From positions 17,626 to 81,625 of the forward strand of contig OMWB01000006.1 in assembly GCA_900314645.1 (NCBI GenBank): 64,000 nt of DNA, given 5' to 3'. The stretch's first letter is position 1. Each line of letters opens with the position of its first letter. The translations under genes were made by a program, and so were the position numbers. The notes beneath the pieces were generated by a model, which was not told the DNA's origin, did not search any database, and saw nothing but the letters and a program-made list of their open reading frames with translations. Shown here one piece after another: positions 27,447 through 34,892 of the stretch. This stretch comes from an uncultured Actinomycetes bacterium (GTDB taxonomy: Bacteria > Actinomycetota > Coriobacteriia > Coriobacteriales > Atopobiaceae).

Positions 27447-28340
27447 ATGGAGCTTCGGCAGCTGCAGTACTTTCGCGCGGTGTGCGAGACCAAATCCTTC
27501 ACCAAGGCGGCCGAGGCATGCTTTGTGTCACAGTCGGCGGTCTCGCAGCAGATCAAGGCGCTGGAGGCTGAGCTGGGTTTCCCGCTGACGGAGCGCCACG
27601 GCCGCAGCTTCGCGCTCACCGCGGCGGGTAAGCTCTTTGGTCGCAAGGTAGCCGAGATTCTCGACGCCCTCGAAGACCTCTGCTTTGAGGCGGAGGGCGT
27701 GGCCAAGGGCTATGCCACCACGCTCTCGGTGGGCTACCTCAATCGCTACGATGGCTGGGAGATCCAGGGTGCCGTGGCGGCGTTTGTGGCGCGTCATCCG
27801 CACATCCCCATCCACGTGACCGCGGGTAGCCATGACACGCTCTACCATCTGATGCGCGAGGGCAAGGTGGACATGCTCTTCTCAGACCGCCGGCGTGCAC
27901 TCAACGATGCCTACGTTAACCTGCATCTTATTGACGGTTGGCAGTATGTTGAGGTCTCCGAGGCGAGTGATGTGGCATGGTCCGCGGAACTGAGGATTAG
28001 CGACCTGCAAAACCTCCCCTGCATCCTCATCGCTGCGGAAGACCAAGAGACGGTTGAGGCGGACTACTACCATGACGTGCTGGGCTTTTCCAACGACTTC
28101 CTCTTTGTGCGGTCACGCGAGGAGGGGCGGATGATGGTGGCAGGCAACCGCGGCTTCATGCCTATCGAGGCACGCGAACAGATGGGCCGCACGGGTTCTA
28201 TCGTACGGCGCATTCCGCTGGTGGGACAAAATGGGCAGCTCAAGAGCGAGTACTATGCCTATTGGCCAAAAGACCGAGAGAATGTGCTCATCAGGGAGTT
28301 TGCCGATATCCTGACCGGATTGTTTGAAGTCGAAAAGTAG
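27447..28340 (+). CDS. LysR family transcriptional regulator (first of two)
   Basis: The 297-residue protein has the LysR winged helix at its N-terminus (MELRQLQYFRAVCETKSFTKAAEACFVSQSAVSQQIKAL, written here in part) and a periplasmic-binding-protein-like effector domain. It probably controls the divergent flavodoxin genes. Start is ATG 27447 with GGAAGGAA upstream. The next LysR gene begins 9 bases after its stop codon. Confidence 0.92.
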   Translation: MELRQLQYFRAVCETKSFTKAAEACFVSQSAVSQQIKALEAELGFPLTERHGRSFALTAAGKLFGRKVAEILDALEDLCFEAEGVAKGYATTLSVGYLNRYDGWEIQGAVAAFVARHPHIPIHVTAGSHDTLYHLMREGKVDMLFSDRRRALNDAYVNLHLIDGWQYVEVSEASDVAWSAELRISDLQNLPCILIAAEDQETVEADYYHDVLGFSNDFLFVRSREEGRMMVAGNRGFMPIEAREQMGRTGSIVRRIPLVGQNGQLKSEYYAYWPKDRENVLIREFADILTGLFEVEK

Positions 28341-28349
28341 GGTGCGCGT

Positions 28350-29204
28350 ATGGAGCTTGAACAGCTACGACAGTTGGATGTCATTGCACGCTATGGCACG
28401 CTGCAGGCGGCCGCAGACCGCCTGCATATCTCCCAATCTGCTCTGTCGAGGTCGCTCAAGCGCTTGGAGGATGATCTTGGGCAGCAGCTCTTTGATCGCA
28501 CACGTAACTCCCTGCAGATCAACACGAGCGGCCGTCTGGCACTCGAACATGCTCAGCTCATCCTTGCGGAGGAGCGGCGCATGCGGGATGACTTTAACGC
28601 CCTCGCCAAGCGCGCAAGGACCGTGCGTGTGGCGAGCATCGCGCCAGCACCTACGTGGCGCTTGAGCTCCATCATCCTCGAACAGCACCCGACGACCATC
28701 ATTGAGCCCGACGTGCTTGACGAGGCGGAAGTTGAGGCTCGCCTGCTCAATGGGACGTGCGACTTCGGCGTGACCTCCACGGCGCCGCGCATTCCCACGT
28801 TGACCTCGTATGAGTTGATGACGGAGTCACTCTACGCCAACGTGCCCGAGGGGCATGTGCTCTACAACCGCGAGTCGCTGACGTTTGCCGAACTGGATGG
28901 CCTTACCTTCTTGGTATACGGAGGCATTGGCTTCTGGCATGGCGTGCATGAGCGCATGCTGCCCTTCGCACAGTTTGTGGTACAACCCGACCGCACGATC
29001 TTTCTGCAGCAGGTGCGCACGTCCCAGTTGCTCACGTTTACGACAAACGCGCCAGAGAACACGAGTAGGCATGAGTCGCGCCGCGCCATTCCCATCACAG
29101 ACGCCGAGGCGCACGTGACGTATCACCTCTGCATGCGGACCGACGCACAGAAGCACGTGAGCGACCTCTTCGCACTGGTTCGTAGCTACTGCGCACAGCA
29201 GTAA
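28350..29204 (+). CDS. LysR family transcriptional regulator (second of two)
   Basis: The 284-residue protein has a LysR helix-turn-helix (LQAAADRLHISQSALSRSLKRL) and an effector-binding domain. It is only distantly similar to its upstream neighbour. Two LysR genes in tandem, 9 bases apart, is unusual because LysR genes normally stand alone next to their target. Its target may be the flavodoxins too, or another locus. Confidence 0.9.
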   Translation: MELEQLRQLDVIARYGTLQAAADRLHISQSALSRSLKRLEDDLGQQLFDRTRNSLQINTSGRLALEHAQLILAEERRMRDDFNALAKRARTVRVASIAPAPTWRLSSIILEQHPTTIIEPDVLDEAEVEARLLNGTCDFGVTSTAPRIPTLTSYELMTESLYANVPEGHVLYNRESLTFAELDGLTFLVYGGIGFWHGVHERMLPFAQFVVQPDRTIFLQQVRTSQLLTFTTNAPENTSRHESRRAIPITDAEAHVTYHLCMRTDAQKHVSDLFALVRSYCAQQ

Positions 29205-29235
29205 TGTGGTGCACAGGTTCCGAACCCGCGTTGCG

Positions 29236-29886
29236 CTAGGCGCGGACGCTCTCCACGGCCACGGGGAACGAGAAGTACGTGTCAGGGAATGGTTCGTCAG
29301 CCATGGTGAAGTGCCACCACTCGCACTCGTAGGGCTCAAAGCCGCCGCGAATCATGGTCTTCTGCAGCAACATGCGCATGGCGTATTGCTCGTCGGTGAT
29401 GCCGCGGTAGGTCGGGTGCGACTCCTCGCCAAAATGGTCAAACGGCGTGCCCATATCAACCTCGCGGCCAGTCGCCATGTCAAACAGCGTGAGGTCGACG
29501 GTTGACCCACGACTGTGGCTCGAGCGGGAGGCAATGTATCCCAGCTTGAAGGTGTCGGTCTTGTCGATGTCGGGGTAGAAGTACGGCTTCATGCGCTGGT
29601 CGGCATCCTCGATGCCCCAGAGCACAAAGTGCTTGACCGCTGTGGTGGGCCGGTATGCGTCAAACACCTTCAGGCGATATCCCTGCACAAAGAGCTCGGC
29701 AGCGATGCCCTTCAGTGCCCGAGCGCACTCGCGTGTGCAGAGTGCCACCGGGTCCTCATAGCCATCGATGCGCTCGCCAATGAAGTTGTACGTCGAGTGA
29801 TAGCGAATCTCCTGAATGATGCTGGGGACGAAGTCTGCCAAGAGGACGAAGTCAGAAGCGTCCAGCTCGGGTATGGGCTTGCGCAT
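29236..29886 (-). CDS. D-alanyl-D-alanine dipeptidase (VanX/DdpX family)
   Basis: The 216-residue zinc peptidase has the family motifs SSHSRGSTVDLTLFD (metal-binding His and Asp) near residue 120 and ECEWWHFTM (catalytic Glu and metal-binding His) near 187; LKVFDAYRPTTAVKHF supplies the conserved arginine. VanX-type enzymes hydrolyse D-Ala-D-Ala. With no vanH or vanA nearby it more likely recycles peptidoglycan dipeptide than confers glycopeptide resistance. ATG 29886 follows AGAGAGGAAACC; the longer frame lacks support. Confidence 0.9.
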   Translation of the reverse strand: MRKPIPELDASDFVLLADFVPSIIQEIRYHSTYNFIGERIDGYEDPVALCTRECARALKGIAAELFVQGYRLKVFDAYRPTTAVKHFVLWGIEDADQRMKPYFYPDIDKTDTFKLGYIASRSSHSRGSTVDLTLFDMATGREVDMGTPFDHFGEESHPTYRGITDEQYAMRMLLQKTMIRGGFEPYECEWWHFTMADEPFPDTYFSFPVAVESVRA

Positions 29887-30046
29887 TATGGGTTTCCTCT
29901 CTTCTGAAAGAACCAGCAAATAGACGGCGCGATTCAAGGGCATTTCGATAATAGCAGCCGAAGCACGGTGCGGCGGAGCCTTTGATTACTGATGGGCGAG
30001 TAATGCGGTTAGAGGACCATCGATTGTGGTGTCGGTCGTGAGAGTG

Positions 30047-30604
30047 CTAGATGCTTGATAGGCCGTTGCAGACAAGCTGCACGGCAAGCTCCGCCACTTC
30101 CTTGATATCGATAGCCTTTCCATCCGCCACCCACGCCCGGTACATGCTGAGCACCGCGCCAGACTGCCAGGCATACACGAGGTGCCAGCGCTCGGGAGTG
30201 TATCCTGCGGGCACGTTCTCTACATGCTCGCCTGAGGCATCGTCTTGCAGGCTTCGCTGTATGGCATCCCAGACGGGATCGCAGGTAATGGCGTCATAGA
30301 GTGCGTCCTGCTCTGCGCCAAACAGGAAGAACTCGCGTGTGATCTCTGCCATGTCCTCAGGCATGTGGAGGTGTCCGGTGCGTCTGCGCCATGAGGCGGC
30401 ATAGGTTGCCATGACCTCAGCGAGCAAATCCTCGAGCGTCTCGTAGTAGCGGTAGAAGGTCTTCTTGTTGATACGGGCGCGGTCGCAGAGCTCCTTGACG
30501 GTGATGGCGGCAAAGCCTTTCTCGAGCATCATGGTGCGGAAGGTGGTGTCGATAGCCTCGAGCGTCTTCGTGACGCGAAGGTCGTTTGCCGGCGTGGTGC
30601 GCAT
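30047..30604 (-). CDS. TetR family transcriptional regulator
   Basis: The 185-residue protein has a TetR-type helix-turn-helix (ITVKELCDRARINKKTFYRYYETLEDLLAE, in part) near residues 30-60 and an all-helical ligand-binding remainder. ATG 30604 follows GGAGGAATC. It is divergent from the aldo/keto reductase gene, with a palindrome in the shared 158-bp region, so it probably represses that unit and itself. Confidence 0.88.
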   Translation of the reverse strand: MRTTPANDLRVTKTLEAIDTTFRTMMLEKGFAAITVKELCDRARINKKTFYRYYETLEDLLAEVMATYAASWRRRTGHLHMPEDMAEITREFFLFGAEQDALYDAITCDPVWDAIQRSLQDDASGEHVENVPAGYTPERWHLVYAWQSGAVLSMYRAWVADGKAIDIKEVAELAVQLVCNGLSSI

Positions 30605-30701
30605 GATTCCTCCAGGGATAGGCAACGTTTTTGCGAAAAGCGTGGCATAAGTCACCCGCTCTGCAAAACCGCCCATTGAGCTGTGCTTTGTTGCACTTAA
30701 T

Positions 30702-30734
30702 ACTATAGCCAGCGAATAAGCAACTCAAGTTGCA
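30702..30734 (+). promoter_or_regulatory. Candidate promoter and operator for the aldo/keto reductase unit
   Basis: A possible -10 TACTAT (30702-30707, with TTGAGC 19 bp upstream as a weak -35) is followed by the 14-bp palindrome GCAACTCAAGTTGC (30721-30734). The palindrome covers the expected transcript start, a standard place for a TetR operator. This is inference from position. Confidence 0.45.
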
Positions 30735-30762
30735 TAAAGGAAGTAGAGGGAGGAAACCGGCC

Positions 30763-31611
30763 ATGGAGTATTTCGAGCTTAACGACGGCAACAGGATTCC
30801 AGTTATCGGCTTTGGCGTGTTCATGATCCCGAACGATGGCCCCACCTACGAGGCGGTGCTTGCCGCGCTTGAGGCTGGCTATCGTCACATCGACACGGCG
30901 GCCGCCTACATGAACGAGCAGGATGTGGGCCGTGCCGTGCGCGACTCTGGCATTCCGCGCGAAGAGGTCTTCGTCACCTCCAAGCTGTGGCCGCAGGACT
31001 ATGCCGCGGCCGACGCTCCGGCTGGCATCAAGCGCACCCTCGACAACCTCGGTCTTGACTACATCGATCTCATGCTGCTGCACCAGCCCTACGGTCCGGT
31101 GGACGAAGCATGGGCCGCGCTCGAGGAGGCCAAGGAGCAGGGGCTCATTCGCTCCATCGGCGTCTCCAACATGACTCCCAAGATCTGGAACCAGTGGATT
31201 CCGGGATTCAAGACCGTACCCGCCGTCAACCAGGTGGAATGCAATCCCACCTTCCAGCAGCGTGCACTGCGTGAGGTGTTGGACCCGCTCGGCGTGGTTA
31301 TCGAGTGCTGGTATCCGCTGGGCCACGGCAACGCTGAGCTGCTGGGCAACCCGGCCATCACCGGTCCCGCGGCCAAGTACGGCAAGGATGCCGGCCAGAT
31401 CGTGCTGCGCTTCGAGGTGCAGGAGGGCCTGGTCGTGCTGCCCAAGTCCACGAAGCCCGCACGCATCAAATCCAATCTCGACATCTTTGGCTTCGAGCTG
31501 ACGGACGAGGAGATGGATGCCATCTGCGCGCTGGACACTGGCAAGGGCACGCATGATCCCGAGGACATGAGCAACGTCGATCGCTTGCTTGCCTTCCGCG
31601 TGCACGACTAA
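30763..31611 (+). CDS. Aldo/keto reductase
   Basis: The 282-residue NADPH-dependent oxidoreductase has the AKR signature: YRHIDTAAAYMNEQDVGRAV with the catalytic Asp and Tyr, TSKLWPQDY with the Lys, LMLLHQPYGPVDEAW with the His, and the cofactor-binding VVLPKSTKPARIKSNL. It reduces aldehydes or ketones, such as methylglyoxal-type compounds. It follows GAGGGAGGAAACC and is divergent from a TetR regulator, suggesting induction by a toxic carbonyl. The next gene starts 10 bases later. Confidence 0.93.
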   Translation: MEYFELNDGNRIPVIGFGVFMIPNDGPTYEAVLAALEAGYRHIDTAAAYMNEQDVGRAVRDSGIPREEVFVTSKLWPQDYAAADAPAGIKRTLDNLGLDYIDLMLLHQPYGPVDEAWAALEEAKEQGLIRSIGVSNMTPKIWNQWIPGFKTVPAVNQVECNPTFQQRALREVLDPLGVVIECWYPLGHGNAELLGNPAITGPAAKYGKDAGQIVLRFEVQEGLVVLPKSTKPARIKSNLDIFGFELTDEEMDAICALDTGKGTHDPEDMSNVDRLLAFRVHD

Positions 31612-31621
31612 GGGGCTGTGC

Positions 31622-32038
31622 ATGTTCACGCCATTTGATATCCGCGACGGCAAAGCCGTGGTGACGGCCGACACGTCGCATCTGAACGAAGAGCAGCTAG
31701 AGGTGCTTGCTGCGTACCAGGCAATGCAACAGGCCATGGTGGATGCCGATCACGCCGCCATGCGCGACATCGTTGAGGACGGTACCACCTTCACGCATAT
31801 GAGCAGCTACACCCAGACCAAGGAGGAGTTCATCGCGGAGGTGGGCGGCCCGCTCACGTACTTCCACTCGGACGTGCGTGACGTGGACGTGACCATCGAT
31901 GGCGACTGGGCGACGCTAACCGGCACGGTTGCCCTCACGGCGCGCGCCTACGGGTCCGAGGGCACCTTCCCGCTGAAGGTGAGCCAGATGCTGCATCGTG
32001 TGAACGGTCGCTGGCTGTACTCCAAACGCACTTGCTAA
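31622..32038 (+). CDS. NTF2-like / SnoaL-like small protein
   Basis: The 138-residue protein has the cone-shaped NTF2-like pattern: a helix (NEEQLEVLAAYQAMQQAMVDAD), ILVEDGTTFTHM-type strand and TIDGDWATLTGTVALTARAY near the end. Such proteins are ketosteroid-isomerase-like enzymes or ligand-binding partners. It shares an operon with the aldo/keto reductase (10-base gap), pointing to the same detoxification or redox response. Confidence 0.75.
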   Translation: MFTPFDIRDGKAVVTADTSHLNEEQLEVLAAYQAMQQAMVDADHAAMRDIVEDGTTFTHMSSYTQTKEEFIAEVGGPLTYFHSDVRDVDVTIDGDWATLTGTVALTARAYGSEGTFPLKVSQMLHRVNGRWLYSKRTC

Positions 32039-32149
32039 CGAAAACTACCGACCAAGGGCGTTTCCGCTTCAGCTCAACTGGGCTTTTGCGAGACGAAATG
32101 CCCTTGGTCGATAATTCTACTCCAGGATTACTCAATCTCCTGTCGCTCT

Positions 32150-32253
32150 CTCCCACGCTGTTTATGCGTACGCATAAACAGCGTGGGAGCATTCTTGATT
32201 TATGCGAACGCATAATTTAAGCTGAGACGGTGTTGTTTTATGCGAACGCATAG
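32150..32253. promoter_or_regulatory. Three hip operators with 38-bp spacing
   Basis: The palindrome TTATGCGnACGCATAA occurs at 32162-32177, 32200-32215 and 32238-32253 (last base G). Starts are exactly 38 bp apart. The first site is the centre of a perfect 40-bp palindrome (32150-32189, ends CTCCCACGCTG). All precede the HipB-like start at 32266. E. coli hipBA likewise has several operators bound cooperatively by HipB and HipA; the sequence here is different. Confidence 0.88.
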
Positions 32254-32265
32254 ATTGGTCTCAAC

Positions 32266-32481
32266 ATGACTGCAATTCATTCCACGGCAGACATAGGTTT
32301 GCTCATTAGGGCGCGACGACGAGAGCTTGGCTACACGCAGATGGAACTCGCCGATCGGGTGGGAGTTGGCATCACCTACCTCTCTAACCTTGAGAACGGC
32401 AAAGAGACGGCCGAGATTGGAAAGGCCCTGCATGTTCTTAAGATGCTGGGATTGGATTTGTATGTGGAAGTGAGAGCCTGA
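32266..32481 (+). CDS. hipB: HipB-like antitoxin, XRE-type DNA-binding protein
   Basis: The 71-residue protein is almost entirely a helix-turn-helix domain (IRARRRELGYTQMELADRVGVGITYLSNLENG, in part). It directly precedes hipA with a one-base ATGA-type overlap, the normal antitoxin-toxin order. It should bind the three upstream palindromes, repress the operon and neutralise HipA. No ribosome binding site stands out; the last operator ends 12 bases before the ATG, so repression could also block ribosome entry or the transcript may be nearly leaderless. Confidence 0.88.
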   Translation: MTAIHSTADIGLLIRARRRELGYTQMELADRVGVGITYLSNLENGKETAEIGKALHVLKMLGLDLYVEVRA

Positions 32482-33776
32482 TGCTATCGCTTGAGGTTGC
32501 GCGCACAGTGGATGACGAACTCATATGCGTGGGCGCCATCAAACGAGCAGGGCGTGGTATGCATGAGAGCTTCGCGTATCACGAGTCGTACCTCGAACGT
32601 GCTGACGCATGCCCTCTGTCCTCGTCTTTACCGCTCTCGCAGAGGGAGTACTTGGCATACGAGATTCGCCCGTACTTTGAGGGACTTTTGCCTGAGGGCC
32701 CCACGCGAGAGGCTCTTGTCGGCCAGCTTGGTCTTCCGCAGGATGATTATCTTGCCATCCTTGAGGCAATTGGCCTCGACTGTATTGGTGATGTAGTCAT
32801 CTTTCCTTCAGAAGAATTTGACATCTTATCCAGCTCGATGTGGGACGAAGGATCCTATGAGCCCTTGGACGAAGGGGACATGCGACACGTGCTCTCGGAT
32901 CTTTCATCGCTTGCCTGGTCAAATGGCCAGTCACGTCTTTCGCTCGCGGGAACACAGGGCAAGGTGGGCCTGGCACATATCCCAGATTCTCCCATGGAAG
33001 AGGGCTGGTTGAGGCCCCTTGGGGGAGCCGCCTCCACTCACATTCTCAAGACGGGCAATCTCACACGTATTGCGGAGTTCGAGATCATCTGCATGCAGGC
33101 TGCTCGTGCGTGTGGCGTGGATGTTGCGTCCCTTGACACGCTCTCGTTTGGGCGGCCAGTCGCCTGCGTCGAACGCTTCGACAGGGTGGTAAGCGCTAAT
33201 GGCCACGGCCTGCATGTCAAACGTCTTCACCAAGAGGATCTAGCGCAAGCTTTTGGCGTGACTTCACAAGCAAAGTATCTCGAGCTTGAAAACGGGACGT
33301 GCCGGCGTATCGCCCGCCTCATCGAGAATCATTCCCTCGACCCTCTGAAGGATATCGATACATTTGCTCGGGTCTCCGTGTTCAACTATCTGGTGGGAAA
33401 CTGCGACAACCATCTCAAGAACCTCTCAGTCATATACGAAGGGTCTCATATGCGGCTTGCGCCGGCGTATGACATCGTATGCACGACTTTCTTTGAGCGG
33501 TTCTCGCGTGAGATGGGGATGCGCCTTGGATCAAGTCGGTTCATCGACTACGTGAGACCCGCCGATTTCGAACTGCTCGCAAAGGATCTTGGCGTTGGGG
33601 TTCGACGTATGAGGCGTGTTTGCTCCGACTTGGTGGAACGTCTCCCCGATGCATTGCTTGAGGCGGGTGAGGCAGGGTCAGACGTCATCGAGACTCTGCC
33701 ATACTCTGCGGAAGATGTCTTGAATGATGCCGAATCGCGTCTTGGGGTGGTCTCGGCTTTTGCACGGGGTGCGTAG
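32481..33776 (+). CDS. hipA: HipA-like serine/threonine kinase toxin
   Basis: The 431-residue protein has the HipA layout: N-terminal subdomain (residues ~5-110), the SLAGTQGKVGLA loop near 155, and the kinase core with the catalytic aspartate in GNCDNHLKNLSVIY near 308 and the metal-binding aspartate in APAYDIVCT near 330. E. coli HipA phosphorylates glutamyl-tRNA synthetase and causes dormancy; the target here is not known. The frame is intact and all key residues are present, so the toxin is probably active. A strong terminator follows. Confidence 0.92.
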   Translation: MLSLEVARTVDDELICVGAIKRAGRGMHESFAYHESYLERADACPLSSSLPLSQREYLAYEIRPYFEGLLPEGPTREALVGQLGLPQDDYLAILEAIGLDCIGDVVIFPSEEFDILSSSMWDEGSYEPLDEGDMRHVLSDLSSLAWSNGQSRLSLAGTQGKVGLAHIPDSPMEEGWLRPLGGAASTHILKTGNLTRIAEFEIICMQAARACGVDVASLDTLSFGRPVACVERFDRVVSANGHGLHVKRLHQEDLAQAFGVTSQAKYLELENGTCRRIARLIENHSLDPLKDIDTFARVSVFNYLVGNCDNHLKNLSVIYEGSHMRLAPAYDIVCTTFFERFSREMGMRLGSSRFIDYVRPADFELLAKDLGVGVRRMRRVCSDLVERLPDALLEAGEAGSDVIETLPYSAEDVLNDAESRLGVVSAFARGA

Positions 33777-33851
33777 AGCGCCACCTCTTGTTAGATGTAG
33801 AAATCGCGGGGATGGCGGCTACCCATGCCATCCGAGATATGCAACGCTAAC

Positions 33852-33889
33852 TGCCTTGGGGTGGCATATGTCACCCCAAGGCATCTTTT
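33852..33889 (+). terminator. Rho-independent terminator after hipA
   Basis: TGCCTTGGGGTG (33852-33863) pairs perfectly with 33872-33883 over an 8-base loop, followed by TCTTTT. Confidence 0.93.
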
Positions 33890-33975
33890 GCCCATTGAGC
33901 GCTTAGCTCACAGGTTGGATACTCTAGCCAACGTTAAATGACGCCAGTGGCGTAGGGCGTGGGAAGGGGAACGTC

Positions 33976-34827
33976 ATGATTCTGGACTTCAACGAGAACA
34001 AGCCGGTGGCGGTGGTGCTTGGCGCGGGCGCGATGGCTATGGCCATCGTCCGTCGCGTTGCCGCTGGTGCGAAGGTCCTGCTGGGCGACGTGAGCGAGCA
34101 GAACCTCGAGCGCGCGGCCGAGGCCATGCGCTTCAACGGCTATGACGTCGAGACCATGGTTGTGAACGCCCTCGACAAGGACCAGGTCTACGCATTCGCG
34201 GCCAAGGCGGCCGAGCTGGGCGACGTCATGTGGTTCGTGGACACGGCCGGTGCGAGTCCCAGCCAGGCGACGCCGCAGTTCATCATTGATCTCGACCTCA
34301 TTGGTACTTCCTACGCGCTTGATGCCTTCGGACCCGTCATGGCCAAGGGTGGCGCCGGCCTCGTGGTGAGCAGCCAGGCTGGCTGGATGGGCCACTTTAC
34401 CGAGGAAGAGGAGAACATCCTCGCCACCACGCCCACCGACGAGCTGCGCGACCTGCCGATGCTCCAGCCTGACGTGGTGACCCGCTCAGGTCAGGCTTAC
34501 ATTGTTGCCAAGCGCGCCAACCACCTGCGCGTGCGCACCGCTGCCGCAACCACGTGGGCGGCAAGCCATGCTCGTGTGAACACCATCAGCCCGGGCATCG
34601 TGATGACGCCGGTTGCCTACGACGAGTTCAACGCGCCGGGCAACACCTACCAGCACATGATCGAGGCGGGCGCCTGCCAGCGCGTGGCCACGCCTGACGA
34701 GATTGCCGCGGCAGCCGAGTTCATGTTGAGCGCGCCGTTCGTCACCGGTACTGACCTGCTCATTGACGGCGGTACCATTGCTGCCATGAAGAGCGGCGCC
34801 TACGAGGGACGCCGCGATCAGCGCTAG
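33976..34827 (+). CDS. Short-chain dehydrogenase/reductase
   Basis: The 283-residue SDR has a glycine-rich cofactor loop (VVLGAGAMAMAIVRRVAAG), the catalytic serine in LVVSSQAGWMG, the Tyr-x3-Lys pair in GQAYIVAKRANHLR and ISPGIVMTPVAYDEF. It oxidises or reduces an alcohol/ketone with NAD(P); the substrate is unknown. An acidic residue after strand 2 (VLLGDVSEQN) hints at NAD preference. The start at ATG 33976 follows GGGAAGGGGAA. Confidence 0.9.
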   Translation: MILDFNENKPVAVVLGAGAMAMAIVRRVAAGAKVLLGDVSEQNLERAAEAMRFNGYDVETMVVNALDKDQVYAFAAKAAELGDVMWFVDTAGASPSQATPQFIIDLDLIGTSYALDAFGPVMAKGGAGLVVSSQAGWMGHFTEEEENILATTPTDELRDLPMLQPDVVTRSGQAYIVAKRANHLRVRTAAATTWAASHARVNTISPGIVMTPVAYDEFNAPGNTYQHMIEAGACQRVATPDEIAAAAEFMLSAPFVTGTDLLIDGGTIAAMKSGAYEGRRDQR

Positions 34828-34842
34828 CGACCATAGTGGTTA

Positions 34843-34871
34843 TGGGACAGGGGTTCGGGACCCTTGTCCCA
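34843..34871. terminator. Hairpin between convergent SDR and isomerase genes
   Basis: TGGGACAGGGGT pairs with ACCCTTGTCCCA (34860-34871) with one mismatch and a 5-base loop. It sits between two convergent genes and shares GGGACAGG with the 25849-25936 repeat. Confidence 0.7.
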
Positions 34872-34892
34872 GGCCCCGACGCCGCACTAGGC

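Noticed and set aside
29236..29886. Vancomycin resistance locus because of the VanX-like gene
   Set aside because: No vanH, vanA/B ligase or vanRS genes are adjacent; stand-alone D-Ala-D-Ala dipeptidases are common.
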